A DNA stretch of 64,000 nt from Thermoplasmata archaeon (GCA_015063285.1 SUST01000002.1:62001-126000), one strand, 5' to 3'; shown: positions 32,478-44,224, numbered from the stretch's first letter. Numbers and translations: made by a program. The notes: a model not told the origin generated them from the sequence alone.

Positions 32478-32487
32478 TTGAATGGTT

Positions 32488-34263
32488 TCAGTCGAACTTT
32501 CCGACGACAGCTTTGATACGCCTTACGCCGGCTGCGGAACTCTCTTCCTTCTTGATCTTGAATCCCTGAAGTTCCTTGGTGTTCTTGACGTGGGGTCCGC
32601 CGCACATCTCAGCGGAAACGTCGCCTATCTTGTAGACTTTGACGATCTCGCCGTATTTGTTGGTGAAGACTCCTTCCACACCCTCTTCCTTTGCCTGTTC
32701 GTAGGGCATCTCCTCGCAGACGACCGGGATCTCTGCTTTGATGCATTCGTTCACCCAGTCCTCGATCTGTTTGAGCTCTTCGGGTGTGACCTTCCTGTCC
32801 AGGTTGAAGTCGAATCTGAGCCTCTCAGCCGTGATGTTGGATCCCTTCTGATGGATATCCGGAGAGACGAACTTCCTCAGTGCCGCATTGAGAAGATGGG
32901 TGGCGGTGTGCAGCTTTGTGGTCTCCTCGCTGTGGTCGGCAAGACCTCCCTTGAAGGTTCCTCCGTCTCCGCGGGACTTGTCCTGGTGCGTCTTGAACCT
33001 TCCGTTGAAATCGTCCATGTCGACCTTCAGTCCCTTCTCCGCCGCCAGTTCCACGGTCATCTCGATGGGGAATCCGTAGGTGTCGTAGAGCCTGAACACG
33101 GTCTCTCCGTTGAGGACAGGACTGTCGCCGTTCTCAGCGACCATCTGGTCGAATCTTCTCAGACCCTTCATGACTGCCTTGTGGAACTTCAGCTCCTCGT
33201 TGTTGATGTTGTTGTAGATGAAATCCTTGTTCTGTTCGAGTTCGGGGTACGCCTTGGAGTAGTTGTTGACGATGACCTCTGCGATCTTCTGCATGAAAGG
33301 CTCCTCATATCCGAGTTTGGACATGTATCTGGAGGACCTCCTGATGAGCCTCCTGAGGATGTATCCCTGACCGATCTTGGCGGGAACGACACCGTCTCCC
33401 AGGATGAATGTGGCCGCTCTCATGTGATCGGCGATGATCCTGAATGCCCTGGTGTCCTCCTCGTTCTCGCCGTACTTCTTGCCGGTGAGCTCTGAGATCT
33501 TGTCGAGGATAGGGGTGAACAGAGGTGTGTCGTAAACGGTCTCGTTGTGGTTCAGGATACGCAGGATCCTCTCGAGTCCCATTCCAGTATCGACGTTCTT
33601 CTGCTTGAGCGGTGAGAAGGTTCCATCCGCGTTCTTGTTGTACTGCATGAACACGTTGTTCCAAATCTCTGTGAACTTTCCGCAGTGGCATGAGGGCCCG
33701 CAGTCAGGTCCGCATTTGGGCCTGCCGTCGTCGAAGAAGATCTCCGTGTCGGGTCCGCAGGGTCCTGTCTGACCGGCCGGGCCCCACCAGTTATCGGATT
33801 TGGGGTAGAAGTAAATCTGATCGTCCCTCAGTCCGTGGGATTTCCAGAGTTCTGCGGTCTCGGTATCGCGGGGAGCATCCTCGTCACCGGCGAATGCGGT
33901 GACCGAGAGCTGGTCGGGCTTGATCCCGAGGACCTCTGTGAGCAGGGTGTAGCTGAAATCGATGGACTCCTTCTTGAAGTAGTCTCCCAAGGACCAGTTA
34001 CCGAGCATCTCGAAGAAGGTGAGGTGACTGGCGTCTCCGACCTCATCTATGTCTCCTGTCCTGACGCATTTCTGGAAGTCCACAAGCCTCTTTCCTGCTG
34101 GGTGTTTCTCTCCGAGAAGATAGGGGACGAGCGGGTGCATCCCTGCGGTCGTGAACAGTACCGTCGGATCGTTCTCAGGGATGAGGGATGCGGAACTGAT
34201 GTATGCGTGTCCCCTCTCCTTGAAGAAGTTGACGAAAGTCTCTCTCATTTCTTGAGCGTCCAT
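32488..34263 (-). CDS. alaS: Alanyl-tRNA synthetase, bacterial-type, without C-Ala
   Basis: A class II synthetase that charges tRNA-Ala. The catalytic part begins at residue 1 (MRETFVNFFKERGH, then TVLFTTAGMHPLVPYLLG and TFFEMLGNWSLGDYF), followed by the tRNA-recognition helices and the editing domain (HTATHLLNAALR near 450, CGGPHV near 552). At 591 residues it ends right after the editing domain and lacks the C-terminal C-Ala/DHHA1 domain. The sequence reads like the bacterial branch, short forms of which I associate with candidate-phyla bacteria, not the archaeal AlaX-like form of about 900 residues. AGGAG lies eight bases before ATG 34263. Probably acquired laterally; a second, archaeal alaS may exist elsewhere. 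Confidence 0.9.
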   Translation of the reverse strand: MDAQEMRETFVNFFKERGHAYISSASLIPENDPTVLFTTAGMHPLVPYLLGEKHPAGKRLVDFQKCVRTGDIDEVGDASHLTFFEMLGNWSLGDYFKKESIDFSYTLLTEVLGIKPDQLSVTAFAGDEDAPRDTETAELWKSHGLRDDQIYFYPKSDNWWGPAGQTGPCGPDTEIFFDDGRPKCGPDCGPSCHCGKFTEIWNNVFMQYNKNADGTFSPLKQKNVDTGMGLERILRILNHNETVYDTPLFTPILDKISELTGKKYGENEEDTRAFRIIADHMRAATFILGDGVVPAKIGQGYILRRLIRRSSRYMSKLGYEEPFMQKIAEVIVNNYSKAYPELEQNKDFIYNNINNEELKFHKAVMKGLRRFDQMVAENGDSPVLNGETVFRLYDTYGFPIEMTVELAAEKGLKVDMDDFNGRFKTHQDKSRGDGGTFKGGLADHSEETTKLHTATHLLNAALRKFVSPDIHQKGSNITAERLRFDFNLDRKVTPEELKQIEDWVNECIKAEIPVVCEEMPYEQAKEEGVEGVFTNKYGEIVKVYKIGDVSAEMCGGPHVKNTKELQGFKIKKEESSAAGVRRIKAVVGKFD

Positions 34264-34335
34264 TGTGTACACTCCTTTCTAATAAGGGTGGCTATCGCTA
34301 CCTCATTAATAAGAATAACCTTAATGCGCGCGCAA

Positions 34336-35565
34336 TCAGTGTTTGGATTGCCTGACAGCTTCGTTGACGTCGCCCTGGGTGATGATGACCTTCACGCCTA
34401 GTTCAGGCAGTATCCTCGAAGGCATCGGACCGATTTCTTCGACGATCACTGTCCCGCAGTCCTCCAACTGTCTGATAATGGATTCTATGTGATCCCTGTG
34501 GTCCTTCCCTGCCACGGTACCCGATCTGTCGATAGGAACGGTCCTCAGGAATCTGACGGTGTCCCCGTCGGTAGCGTATATCCTGAACTCCGAAGCATTT
34601 CCGAATCCGCTGTTCACAGTCTTACCATCGCTGGTTGCCACTGCTACCTTGGACTCATCATGTTCGGTATCGAATGTGACATTCAGGTTGCAGTCCTTCA
34701 GACCGCAGCCCTCGATATGGGTGAACTCCGCGGACCTGTCCTGGCCGAGCAATCCGATGGCATCCGCACGGCATTGTCTGCAGTGGCGCATCATCTTCAT
34801 GTCCAATCCGCAGCGGTCCATCATGTCCCTTCTCTCAAGGGGGGTGGGTGCCTTCAGGTCGGAGAACTTCGTCCCTTCGACAGGGATCAAGGGGAGTATG
34901 TTCACAATGTACACTCCCATGTCGCGCACATGCTTCACCAGATCGGGGATATGGGAATCGTTTATCCCCGGGATCATGACAATGTTTATCTTCACCAGCA
35001 TCCCGAGGTCTACGCATCTGCGTATGCCCTCCAGCTGTTTGTCCCTTAATATCGTGGCCCCTTCGATCCCGGAATACTTCCTTCCCTCATAGATTACCGC
35101 ATCATAGATCTTCGCCCCGATCTCCGGATCGATGCAGTTCATCGTGACTGTGACGAATCTGACATTCAGATCGAACAGTCTCTGAGCACAATCCGGAAGA
35201 GCTAGACCGTTGGTGGAAACGCACAGCGTAAGTCCGGGCATCTCTTTACCGATGAGCTCCAGAGAACGGAACGTGTTCTCATTGGCCAGAGGGTCCCCGG
35301 GCCCCGCCACGCCGATAACGGATAGCTGGGGGATTTCCTCCTTCACCGCCTTCACCTTGGCCAAGGCCTGTTCCGGATCGAGGACCTCGCTTGTCACTCC
35401 AGGTCTGGACTCGTTGCAGCAGTCGAACTTCCTGTTGCAGTAGTTGCATTGGATATTGCACCTGGGTGCGACTGGGAGGTGCATCCTTGCGAACGAATGG
35501 TGGGCATCCTCGCAGAAACACGGATGTTCTGATAATGCCTTCCTGAGGTCCTCTGGTATGTCCAT
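34336..35565 (-). CDS. nifB: NifB-type radical SAM protein with NifX-like domain
   Basis: The radical SAM motif RCNIQCNYCNRKFDC (C36, C40, C43) and AGPGDPLAN are specific to NifB, which builds the NifB-co iron-sulfur-carbide precursor of nitrogenase cofactor from AdoMet. From about residue 290 a dinitrogenase-iron-molybdenum-cofactor (NifX/NafY) domain follows (KVAVATSDGKTVNSGFGNASEF). No other nif gene is in the window. ATG 35565 is chosen: a TATA-like CTTTTATG about 25 bases before it suggests a leaderless mRNA, and an in-frame ATG at 35592 is part of that box. Confidence 0.9.
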   Translation of the reverse strand: MDIPEDLRKALSEHPCFCEDAHHSFARMHLPVAPRCNIQCNYCNRKFDCCNESRPGVTSEVLDPEQALAKVKAVKEEIPQLSVIGVAGPGDPLANENTFRSLELIGKEMPGLTLCVSTNGLALPDCAQRLFDLNVRFVTVTMNCIDPEIGAKIYDAVIYEGRKYSGIEGATILRDKQLEGIRRCVDLGMLVKINIVMIPGINDSHIPDLVKHVRDMGVYIVNILPLIPVEGTKFSDLKAPTPLERRDMMDRCGLDMKMMRHCRQCRADAIGLLGQDRSAEFTHIEGCGLKDCNLNVTFDTEHDESKVAVATSDGKTVNSGFGNASEFRIYATDGDTVRFLRTVPIDRSGTVAGKDHRDHIESIIRQLEDCGTVIVEEIGPMPSRILPELGVKVIITQGDVNEAVRQSKH

Positions 35566-35669
35566 GGAAATACTATGATGTGGACCGACCATAAAAGGAT
35601 GTGGGCATCCTTCATATTTGATATTCTATTAATTATAATAATAAAGAAGAGAAACATTCCGAAGGATCG

Positions 35670-36062
35670 ATGGCAGACTTCCTAGCATCGGTCATGTCCG
35701 AATTGAATTCCAACCTTGCAGTCGGCAAGAGGACTTTGGAGCAGATGATGGATTCCGGGGATTTCACATACAAGACTAGGAGCGGTTCGGTGGTCAGCAT
35801 TCCCAAGGAACAGATGGATTATCTTTGGGAAGTATGCGAGGAGACCGAAAAGATCAGGCTCAGGCTGCCGATCTATGTGTCCACAGATATTTCGTCGGAT
35901 ATCGGTGCATGGAAGGTGGAGGGAACGCCGGATGCGGATGTCGTCGCCAGAATCCTCGGGAAGAACATGCATCGCGAGGGATATCTGCGCCTTTATCATC
36001 CAGATATGAGGGATTTGAAATCGAAAATACCCGATGCCATCATAGTAGTCTTCACGCCTTGA
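35670..36062 (+). CDS. UPF0216 (DUF61) family protein
   Basis: A 130-residue protein with the family pattern KRTLEQMMDSGDFTYKTRSG, then RLRLPIYVSTD and a late VVARILGKNMHREG. This family is conserved across Euryarchaeota with unknown function. A+T-rich sequence with TATA-like elements precedes it (about 35625-35645). Divergent from nifB. The stop is followed directly by another TATA-like box, at 36071, belonging to the rRNA leader region. Confidence 0.8.
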   Translation: MADFLASVMSELNSNLAVGKRTLEQMMDSGDFTYKTRSGSVVSIPKEQMDYLWEVCEETEKIRLRLPIYVSTDISSDIGAWKVEGTPDADVVARILGKNMHREGYLRLYHPDMRDLKSKIPDAIIVVFTP

Positions 36063-36494
36063 TACTAAGGATTATATATGGCCTGGAGATACACGAATCT
36101 GCGCGATGAGACCCATTGCGTGGTTGGCATCTGATGCCGATCGATCAAGTTCGAAAGTTCGAACTGACGCTCTTGGAGGTCTTCCCAAGCTTTAAGTACT
36201 TGGTGAGATTACAGGGGGTTGCGCGACTCAATAATCGCGTGGCCAGTGCATTGCACGATGGTCAAGTTCGAATCATATCGAGGTGAAAGCCGACTGGTAA
36301 GAGTTAAATACTTCTTGCGAGTACGGAAATTTCGCGTCTGTCTATAAGACAGCGATTCAAATCGAATGTAACATGCACCCGAACAGAGGTCCTGTCTCGG
36401 GGAAGTGGTGTAGGGCCCCGTAAACGGAGGATGAGAGCGGATAAGCCCAGTGATCACCGATCATACGAAACCTGGACGTGTGCTAGATCATACG
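36063..36494 (+). promoter_or_regulatory. 23S rRNA leader with tandem promoters and possible small RNA
   Basis: 432 bases without a convincing protein gene. TATA-like boxes: GGATTATATATGG (36069-36081), GCTTTAAGTACTT (36189-36201) and GAGTTAAATACTT (36302-36314). Two or three tandem promoters are usual for rRNA. The stretch 36103-36172 has GATGA, CTGATG and a final CTGA between GCG/CGC flanks, resembling an archaeal C/D box RNA, but I could not place its guides. Inverted repeats include AGTTCGAA/TTCGAACT (about 36154-36171) and GTGCA/TGCAC near 36245. Confidence 0.55.

Positions 36495-36502
<8 letters not shown>
36482..36502 (+). other. 23S precursor processing stem, 5' arm
   Basis: GCTAGATCA plus the following bases to GGC pair with 39398-39422 (TGATCTAGC at the far end), giving a long stem that brackets the 23S gene. 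Archaeal pre-rRNA is cut at bulge-helix-bulge structures in such stems. Confidence 0.7.
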
Positions 36503-39410
<2,908 letters not shown>

Positions 39411-39600
39411 GTGTGATCTAGCAGTTAAACAGGTTTCGTATGAACTTAATCTCATCTTCCAATACACATCTCTTTTCATTATTCATCTTCAATAGTTGAT
39501 ATTATCTCATCCTCTTGTGGTTTTTCAAGCCTTTAATTTGGCTTTCTGACAACTATAGTTTTTATTCCTATACCAGCCTCTTTTTTCTGGAGGTCCAGTT

Positions 39601-40281
39601 TTGGATAATAAAGCAATAATCGTGATCGCAGCCGTAGCCGTAGTCGCCGTAGCTGCAATAGCTGCCGTCTTTATGATGAGCGATGATTCGGAGGATGTGC
39701 CTTCGGATACTGTCCGCTATAAAGGAAACGGCGGATCTATGGAAAGTGGTGCGAAATACTATGATTACAAAAGTACTGAGGTTGCGGATTGTCTCTTCAC
39801 CAAGGACAGTTACCACTTTGTGACTTGGAATACCAAGTCTGATGGAAGCGGTCAAGAGTATAAGGTTGGTTCGACAGTTCCCTTAAAGACCGTTCTTTAT
39901 GCACAGTGGTCCGACCTGAATGCTATTGGTTCCGTCAACATGTATACCAATGTATTCAACCTGTTCGTTGCTGAAAAAGGTACTAAGGATGTGACTAATA
40001 TTGATGGCATCTACACCGATATTGCATCAAAAGATGCAATTCTTGTCCTTAAGGCAAAGAATGGTTCCCAAATTTCAATCGATGATTCCAACAGAGTTGT
40101 GATCAATGATGGTAACAAAAAATACACCGTTATTCTATCACTTTCTGTCCAAGGACTCTCACTAGGTAATCCAACAATTTTGGATCTTTCTTCCTCTTCC
40201 GTGTATTATGATATAGATCAGAGTGTGAAGAATCAGAGAGCAAATGTGAATATGCAGATTCTAGAATCATCATCTTCTTGA
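39601..40281 (+). CDS. Anchored extracellular protein with InlB-type repeat (226 aa)
   Basis: The TTG start has GGAGGT six bases upstream. A hydrophobic N-terminal segment (residues 4-26) anchors the protein; one InlB/Flg_new-type beta-grasp repeat follows at about 37-100 (YKGNGGSMESG ... SYHFVTWN ... VLYAQW), then a domain of 120 residues I do not recognise. A surface-exposed role is likely. It stands alone between the 23S gene and the hydrolase operon and has its own terminator. Confidence 0.75.
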   Translation: MDNKAIIVIAAVAVVAVAAIAAVFMMSDDSEDVPSDTVRYKGNGGSMESGAKYYDYKSTEVADCLFTKDSYHFVTWNTKSDGSGQEYKVGSTVPLKTVLYAQWSDLNAIGSVNMYTNVFNLFVAEKGTKDVTNIDGIYTDIASKDAILVLKAKNGSQISIDDSNRVVINDGNKKYTVILSLSVQGLSLGNPTILDLSSSSVYYDIDQSVKNQRANVNMQILESSSS

Positions 40282-40286
40282 TAAAC

Positions 40287-40305
40287 AAGGGTGTTCACCA
40301 CCCTT
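40287..40305 (+). terminator. Terminator AAGGGTG-TTCAC-CACCCTT
   Basis: A seven-base stem followed by TCTTTTTTTTC, six bases after the stop codon: a strong terminator. Confidence 0.8.
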
Positions 40306-40372
40306 TCTTTTTTTTCTATTGCTGGTTATAATTTTCATAATCTGGCACTATTCGATTCTTCGAAAGGTAACT

Positions 40373-40378
40373 CTTTAT
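40373..40378 (+). promoter_or_regulatory. TATA box of the MBL-sua5-map operon
   Basis: TTTATA about 26 bases upstream of ATG 40403 with no RBS between: a leaderless promoter. It also argues against the longer open frame starting at 40319. Confidence 0.65.
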
Positions 40379-40402
40379 ACGCACCTATTCTTCCTTGAAT
40401 CA

Positions 40403-41041
40403 ATGATTCATCGCATAGGGCCGTACATATCGATAGATTCGAACATCTACATGCTTACAGGCAGTCAGAATATCCTAATTGATGCCGGAACAGGTCTGTC
40501 GTCCAACGAGGTCATCAGATCCATAAGGAATGTATTGGGGCCGGAGAGAAGATTGGACAAGATTCTGCTCACCCATTGCCATTTTGATCACATCGGAGGG
40601 GTTCCTTATTTGGTATCTGCTTTCGGATGCAAGGCCTATGCGGGTTATGCAGATGCCATCTCAATCCGCAATGGGGATTACAACTATACTCTCAGTCATG
40701 ATTTCGGTGTAGACATACCGCCTATACCTGTCGAGGATCTGCATGAGGGCGACATTATCGATAACGGCGAATCTAGGTTGCGTGTGATTGAGACTCCCGG
40801 ACACACGATGGGAGGTGTAAGTTTCTATGACGAGATCTCATCCTCCCTCTTCTCAGGAGATACTGTGTTTTCCAACGGATACGGCCGTACCGATTTCAAC
40901 GGCGGTTCTTTGGAAGTCCTAAGAAAATCTATAAGAAAGCTATGTAATACGCCAGTGAAAGGGTTGTACCCAGGTCATGGCCTTCCCGTATCTGACGGTT
41001 CGGCCGCTATCCAGAGAGCACTGGAAATGGTAGGTGAGTGA
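40403..41041 (+). CDS. Metallo-beta-lactamase-fold hydrolase
   Basis: A 212-residue protein with the binuclear metal motif THCHFDHIGG (H58, H60, D62, H63), the later HTMGGVSF and GDTVF, and a final PGHG. It matches the glyoxalase II-like branch of the fold: hydrolysis of thioesters or related bonds in the cytoplasm. The substrate cannot be read. The stop is followed immediately by the ATG of the Sua5-type gene, so the two are co-translated. Confidence 0.88.
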   Translation: MIHRIGPYISIDSNIYMLTGSQNILIDAGTGLSSNEVIRSIRNVLGPERRLDKILLTHCHFDHIGGVPYLVSAFGCKAYAGYADAISIRNGDYNYTLSHDFGVDIPPIPVEDLHEGDIIDNGESRLRVIETPGHTMGGVSFYDEISSSLFSGDTVFSNGYGRTDFNGGSLEVLRKSIRKLCNTPVKGLYPGHGLPVSDGSAAIQRALEMVGE

Positions 41042-41680
41042 ATGAAGATCATCAAGTGTGACTATTCGAACGGATTCGGAGCACAATGCGAGGAAGCCGT
41101 CAAGGCAGCAGCCGAGGACATTGCAGCGGGAAAGCTCATAGTCTACCCCACAGAGACCGTTTACGGAATTGGGGCAGACATCTACAACGAGGCCGCGGTC
41201 AAGAATCTCTATCTGACCAAGAAGAGGCCTTTCGACATGCCTCTGTCTGTCGCGGTTTCGGATATCTCCATGCTTGAGAAGGTTGCTGTTCTCAACGAGA
41301 ACGCACAGAAGCTCGTCAAGGCGTTCATGCCCGGGCCGCTCACCATCATCGTTCAGAAACAGCCCAGCGTACCCGATATTGTGACATCCTCGTCACAGAA
41401 GGTCGGAATACGCATTCCTGACAACAGGTTCGCTCTGGAGCTCATCAAACGTACCGGTCCTATCATCACCACATCGGCAAACCTTCACTCGCACCCCGAT
41501 GCGATCAACGTTGATGCTGCAGTCGAGGATTTCGGAGATGCGGTCGACACCTACATTGATTCCGGTGCATGCAACCTTGGAAAGCCGTCCACCATCGTTT
41601 GGCTGATGGACGACCAAGTCGAGATCATCCGTCAGGGTGCAATCTCAGAGAAACAGATCATGGAAGTCTTAGAATGCTGA
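41042..41680 (+). CDS. sua5: Threonylcarbamoyl-AMP synthase (Sua5/YrdC)
   Basis: A 212-residue YrdC-domain protein: GKLIVYPTETVYGIGADIYN, the TKKRPFDMPLSV motif (KRxxxxP), FMPGPLTII and GIRIPDNRFAL. It makes threonylcarbamoyl-AMP from threonine, bicarbonate and ATP, the first step in t6A formation on ANN-decoding tRNAs. There is no extra C-terminal Sua5 domain, so it is the short YrdC form. The start follows the hydrolase stop; the end overlaps the map start. Confidence 0.93.
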   Translation: MKIIKCDYSNGFGAQCEEAVKAAAEDIAAGKLIVYPTETVYGIGADIYNEAAVKNLYLTKKRPFDMPLSVAVSDISMLEKVAVLNENAQKLVKAFMPGPLTIIVQKQPSVPDIVTSSSQKVGIRIPDNRFALELIKRTGPIITTSANLHSHPDAINVDAAVEDFGDAVDTYIDSGACNLGKPSTIVWLMDDQVEIIRQGAISEKQIMEVLEC

Positions 41681-42564
41681 CAAGCGAGGAATTGGAGAAG
41701 CTGCGTAAGGCAGGAAAGGTCTCTGCGGAGGCCAGGGAACTTGGGTTGTCAATGTGTAAGCCCGGAGTCAAGCTCTACGATGTAGCACAGGAGGTCGAGG
41801 GATACATACGCAAGCACGGATGCAAGCTCGCCTTCCCATGCAACATAAGCAGGAACGAGATCGCGGCCCACGCCACTCCCAGCTGCAACGATAAGACAGT
41901 CTTCGAGGTAGGGGACATCGTTAAGGTGGACTGTGGAGGGATCCTTGATGGATTCATCGGCGATACCGCCGGTACAGTCGAAGTGGGTTCCCGCAGCTAT
42001 CCGGAGCTGGTCGAGATCAGCAAGACTGCGAGGAATACCGTAGCGGAGTTCATCGGAGAAGGCGTGCCTCTCTGTGAGATCGGCAGTGCGGTGGAGAGGA
42101 CCATTAGGGGTGCAGGATTTGCACCTATCGTCAATCTTTGCGGACATCAGATCGCCAGGAACGAACTCCACGCTGGATTCTCTGTTCCGAACTATGACAA
42201 CGGCGACGACTTCAAGATCCAATCCGGTATGACGGTTGCCATCGAGCCTTTCGCCACAAACGGAAAGGGAGAGATCAAGAACGGAAGGCCCGGAAATATC
42301 GTACGTATCATCAGGGAGAGGCCTCTCGCCGATCCGAAGGATCAGGAGTTCTACGAGTACATCAAGGAGGAGTTCTTCCAGCAGCCGTTCTGTGCAAGGA
42401 GCTGCGAGTTCCCTGACGCAGAGAAGCGCGTGAGGAGTCTTATCCGTCACGGTGTATTGTCCTGCTATGCGGAACTGGTAGAGGTATCTGGAGGACTTGT
42501 TTCCCAGCACGAATATACCTTCTACATAGACGGTAAGCACGGAGAGGTCACGACACTCCCGTAA
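41674..42564 (+). CDS. map: Methionine aminopeptidase, type II
   Basis: A 296-residue enzyme that removes the N-terminal Met from new proteins. Visible metal ligands include D in VKVDCGGILDGFIGDTAGTV (two Asp), H in NLCGHQIARNELHAG, and E in MTVAIEPFAT; the helical insert of type II enzymes is present near the C-terminal third. ATG 41674 overlaps the sua5 stop by seven bases; the longer open frame upstream lies within sua5 and is discarded. A tRNA gene follows. Confidence 0.95.
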   Translation: MLTSEELEKLRKAGKVSAEARELGLSMCKPGVKLYDVAQEVEGYIRKHGCKLAFPCNISRNEIAAHATPSCNDKTVFEVGDIVKVDCGGILDGFIGDTAGTVEVGSRSYPELVEISKTARNTVAEFIGEGVPLCEIGSAVERTIRGAGFAPIVNLCGHQIARNELHAGFSVPNYDNGDDFKIQSGMTVAIEPFATNGKGEIKNGRPGNIVRIIRERPLADPKDQEFYEYIKEEFFQQPFCARSCEFPDAEKRVRSLIRHGVLSCYAELVEVSGGLVSQHEYTFYIDGKHGEVTTLP

Positions 42565-42568
42565 ACGT

Positions 42569-42578
42569 TTTAATAAAA
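42569..42578 (+). promoter_or_regulatory. TATA box of tRNA-Leu
   Basis: TTTAATAAAA centred 25 bases before the first base of the tRNA, so transcription should start at or near its 5' end. Confidence 0.65.
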
Positions 42579-42598
42579 CTCCCCTTACACCGGTCTAA

Positions 42599-42683
42599 GC
42601 TGAAGTTGCCAAGCCTGGTCAAAGGCGAGGGACTCAAGATCCCTTCTCGTAGGAGTTCGCCGGTTCGAATCCGGTCTTCAGCA
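42599..42683 (+). tRNA. tRNA-Leu (anticodon CAA)
   Basis: The acceptor stem GCTGAAG (42599-42605) pairs with CTTCAGC (42676-42682), followed by discriminator A and an encoded CCA (42684-42686). The anticodon stem AGGGA/TCCCT encloses CTCAAGA, giving anticodon CAA for UUG. The long variable arm (TCTCGTAGGAG) marks a class II tRNA, and GGTTCGAATCC is the T arm. No intron. Confidence 0.97.
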
Positions 42684-42755
42684 CCATTTTCCTTTATCAA
42701 TGATTGAAAAAAGAAAGAGGTTTTACCGGACATCTCCCGATGTCCGGTTGGATAC

Positions 42756-44003
42756 TCAGTTCTGAGGCTCTTCGTTCTTGATGAAGTCGTAGTCGTCAGA
42801 GAACATCTCCATGGGTTTGCCCATGGTGACCTTCATGAGGATACCAGCGATGGCTCCTCCGACGAGAGAGACTGCGAAGACGATGACTGCCATTGCAATG
42901 TCTGCAAGGGCCATTGAGGTCTCGCCTGCGATGAGAAGAACGATAGCACAGGAGATAGCTCCGGTCCATCCTGCCATTCCGTGCAGGTTGTGAACTCCCA
43001 TAACATCGACGATTCCAAGCTTGTTGCACAGCCTGGGCTGCAGGTAGATGAAACAGAGAGCGGAGACGATTCCAGCTGCGATACCGATGATCAGTGCTGC
43101 CCAGGGGCCGACGATGATCAGAGGTGCTCCGATAGCGACAGGACCTGCGAGCATTGCGTAGGTGTATGTCAGGGGGTTGACCTTCTTCTGGCAGACCATA
43201 CATACGACATATGCGCTGATAATCGATCCAAGTCCGGCCATGTAACAAGTCATGATTCCGAGTGCGAAGAGTTCCATCGGGAGGAATCCGCAGACGAATG
43301 TGGGCCAGAGGACCCAAAGGAGCATACTGGCGAGCCAAACGAAAGAAACACTGTGAGTTGTAGTGTACATAGGCTCGTTGAAAGCTTCCTTAACCCTAAG
43401 AGCGAGACATGCTCCAAGACCGAAGTATGCAGCACACATGTGGACCATGATGGATCCTCCGTCGTCGGTAGTGAGTGCGCCGAACAGCTCTAAATTGCCC
43501 ACGAGCCACTCGACGAGGCAGTACACGAACGCGAAAACAATTCCACCGAGGAAGTAATGCCACTGTTTGACTGTTCCAAGGAATACACCGATTGCGATGA
43601 CATAAGTGATAGCACAGATGACCGCTCCGATCATGAGGGTCTGGTTCCACGCGTCACCGAAATAGAACTGGTGGATTCCGGCATATACGATATAGCTTGC
43701 CGCTGCAGACAGAAGGACTGCAAGACAGACTCCCCACTCGAACTTCTTGATGAAGATCATGAGGAACGCGACAAGCATCAGCATAAACCATACACCAATG
43801 TTCTTTATGAACATGAAAGCTTCATTCAACAGATCATTGTCTTTGTCGTCGAAGTCACCGGAAGGGGTAACATAGTCTTCGGGGATCAGAGGGCTGTCAG
43901 GAGATGTTGCGTCCGACATTCCAAAAGTCAATCCGGCGAAGAGTCCGACAAGGACTATTCCTAGGACTACAGCCATTGCTGTAGCCTTCTTCATACCATT
44001 CAT
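42756..44003 (-). CDS. amt: Ammonium transporter Amt
   Basis: A 415-residue membrane protein of Amt/Rh type with about eleven helices after an N-terminal signal-like segment. Family marks include the central GGSIMVHMCAAYFGLGACLA and the late GVHNLHGMAGWTGAI with conserved His residues of the pore. ATG 44003 has AGGAGG nine bases upstream; the frame further upstream is leader. It lies directly behind mtmC-mtmB, with a terminator and its own TATA-like box (ACTTTATTTATA, minus strand about 44049-44060). Ammonium is a product of methylamine cleavage, so the pairing makes sense; it may also carry methylammonium. Confidence 0.95.
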   Translation of the reverse strand: MNGMKKATAMAVVLGIVLVGLFAGLTFGMSDATSPDSPLIPEDYVTPSGDFDDKDNDLLNEAFMFIKNIGVWFMLMLVAFLMIFIKKFEWGVCLAVLLSAAASYIVYAGIHQFYFGDAWNQTLMIGAVICAITYVIAIGVFLGTVKQWHYFLGGIVFAFVYCLVEWLVGNLELFGALTTDDGGSIMVHMCAAYFGLGACLALRVKEAFNEPMYTTTHSVSFVWLASMLLWVLWPTFVCGFLPMELFALGIMTCYMAGLGSIISAYVVCMVCQKKVNPLTYTYAMLAGPVAIGAPLIIVGPWAALIIGIAAGIVSALCFIYLQPRLCNKLGIVDVMGVHNLHGMAGWTGAISCAIVLLIAGETSMALADIAMAVIVFAVSLVGGAIAGILMKVTMGKPMEMFSDDYDFIKNEEPQN

Positions 44004-44148
44004 TTGATTTATCCTCCTAGGGTAATCGAAAAAAGAACCGTTTTTCTTAATATAAATAAAGTATGCGGAAATCAACCATACATATTTATAATTTGATTAT
44101 GAGGTCAAATCATCATTTCTGCATTACTTATATATTTGGAATTTTAGA

Positions 44149-44200
44149 CCTCCTGGTTTAAAATACCAGGAGGGGTGCCCCCCAAACGAGGAAGGGGGGC
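44149..44200 (-). terminator. Double-hairpin terminator of mtmCB
   Basis: Read leftward after the mtmB stop: GCCCCCC/GGGGGGC (44177-44200, 10-base loop) and then CCTCCTGGT/ACCAGGAGG (44149-44173, 7-base loop) followed by a T/A-rich run. Two perfect stems in series; should largely separate mtmCB from amt. Confidence 0.75.
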
Positions 44201-44224
44201 GAAGGAGTTTACTTTTTGAGGAAC

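Noticed and set aside
36225-36300. A tRNA-like GTTCGAATC motif upstream of 23S
   Set aside because: No acceptor or anticodon stem can be formed around it.
41569-42564. Longer methionine aminopeptidase frame starting within sua5
   Set aside because: The extra codons are an out-of-frame reading of sua5; ATG 41674 matches the family N terminus.
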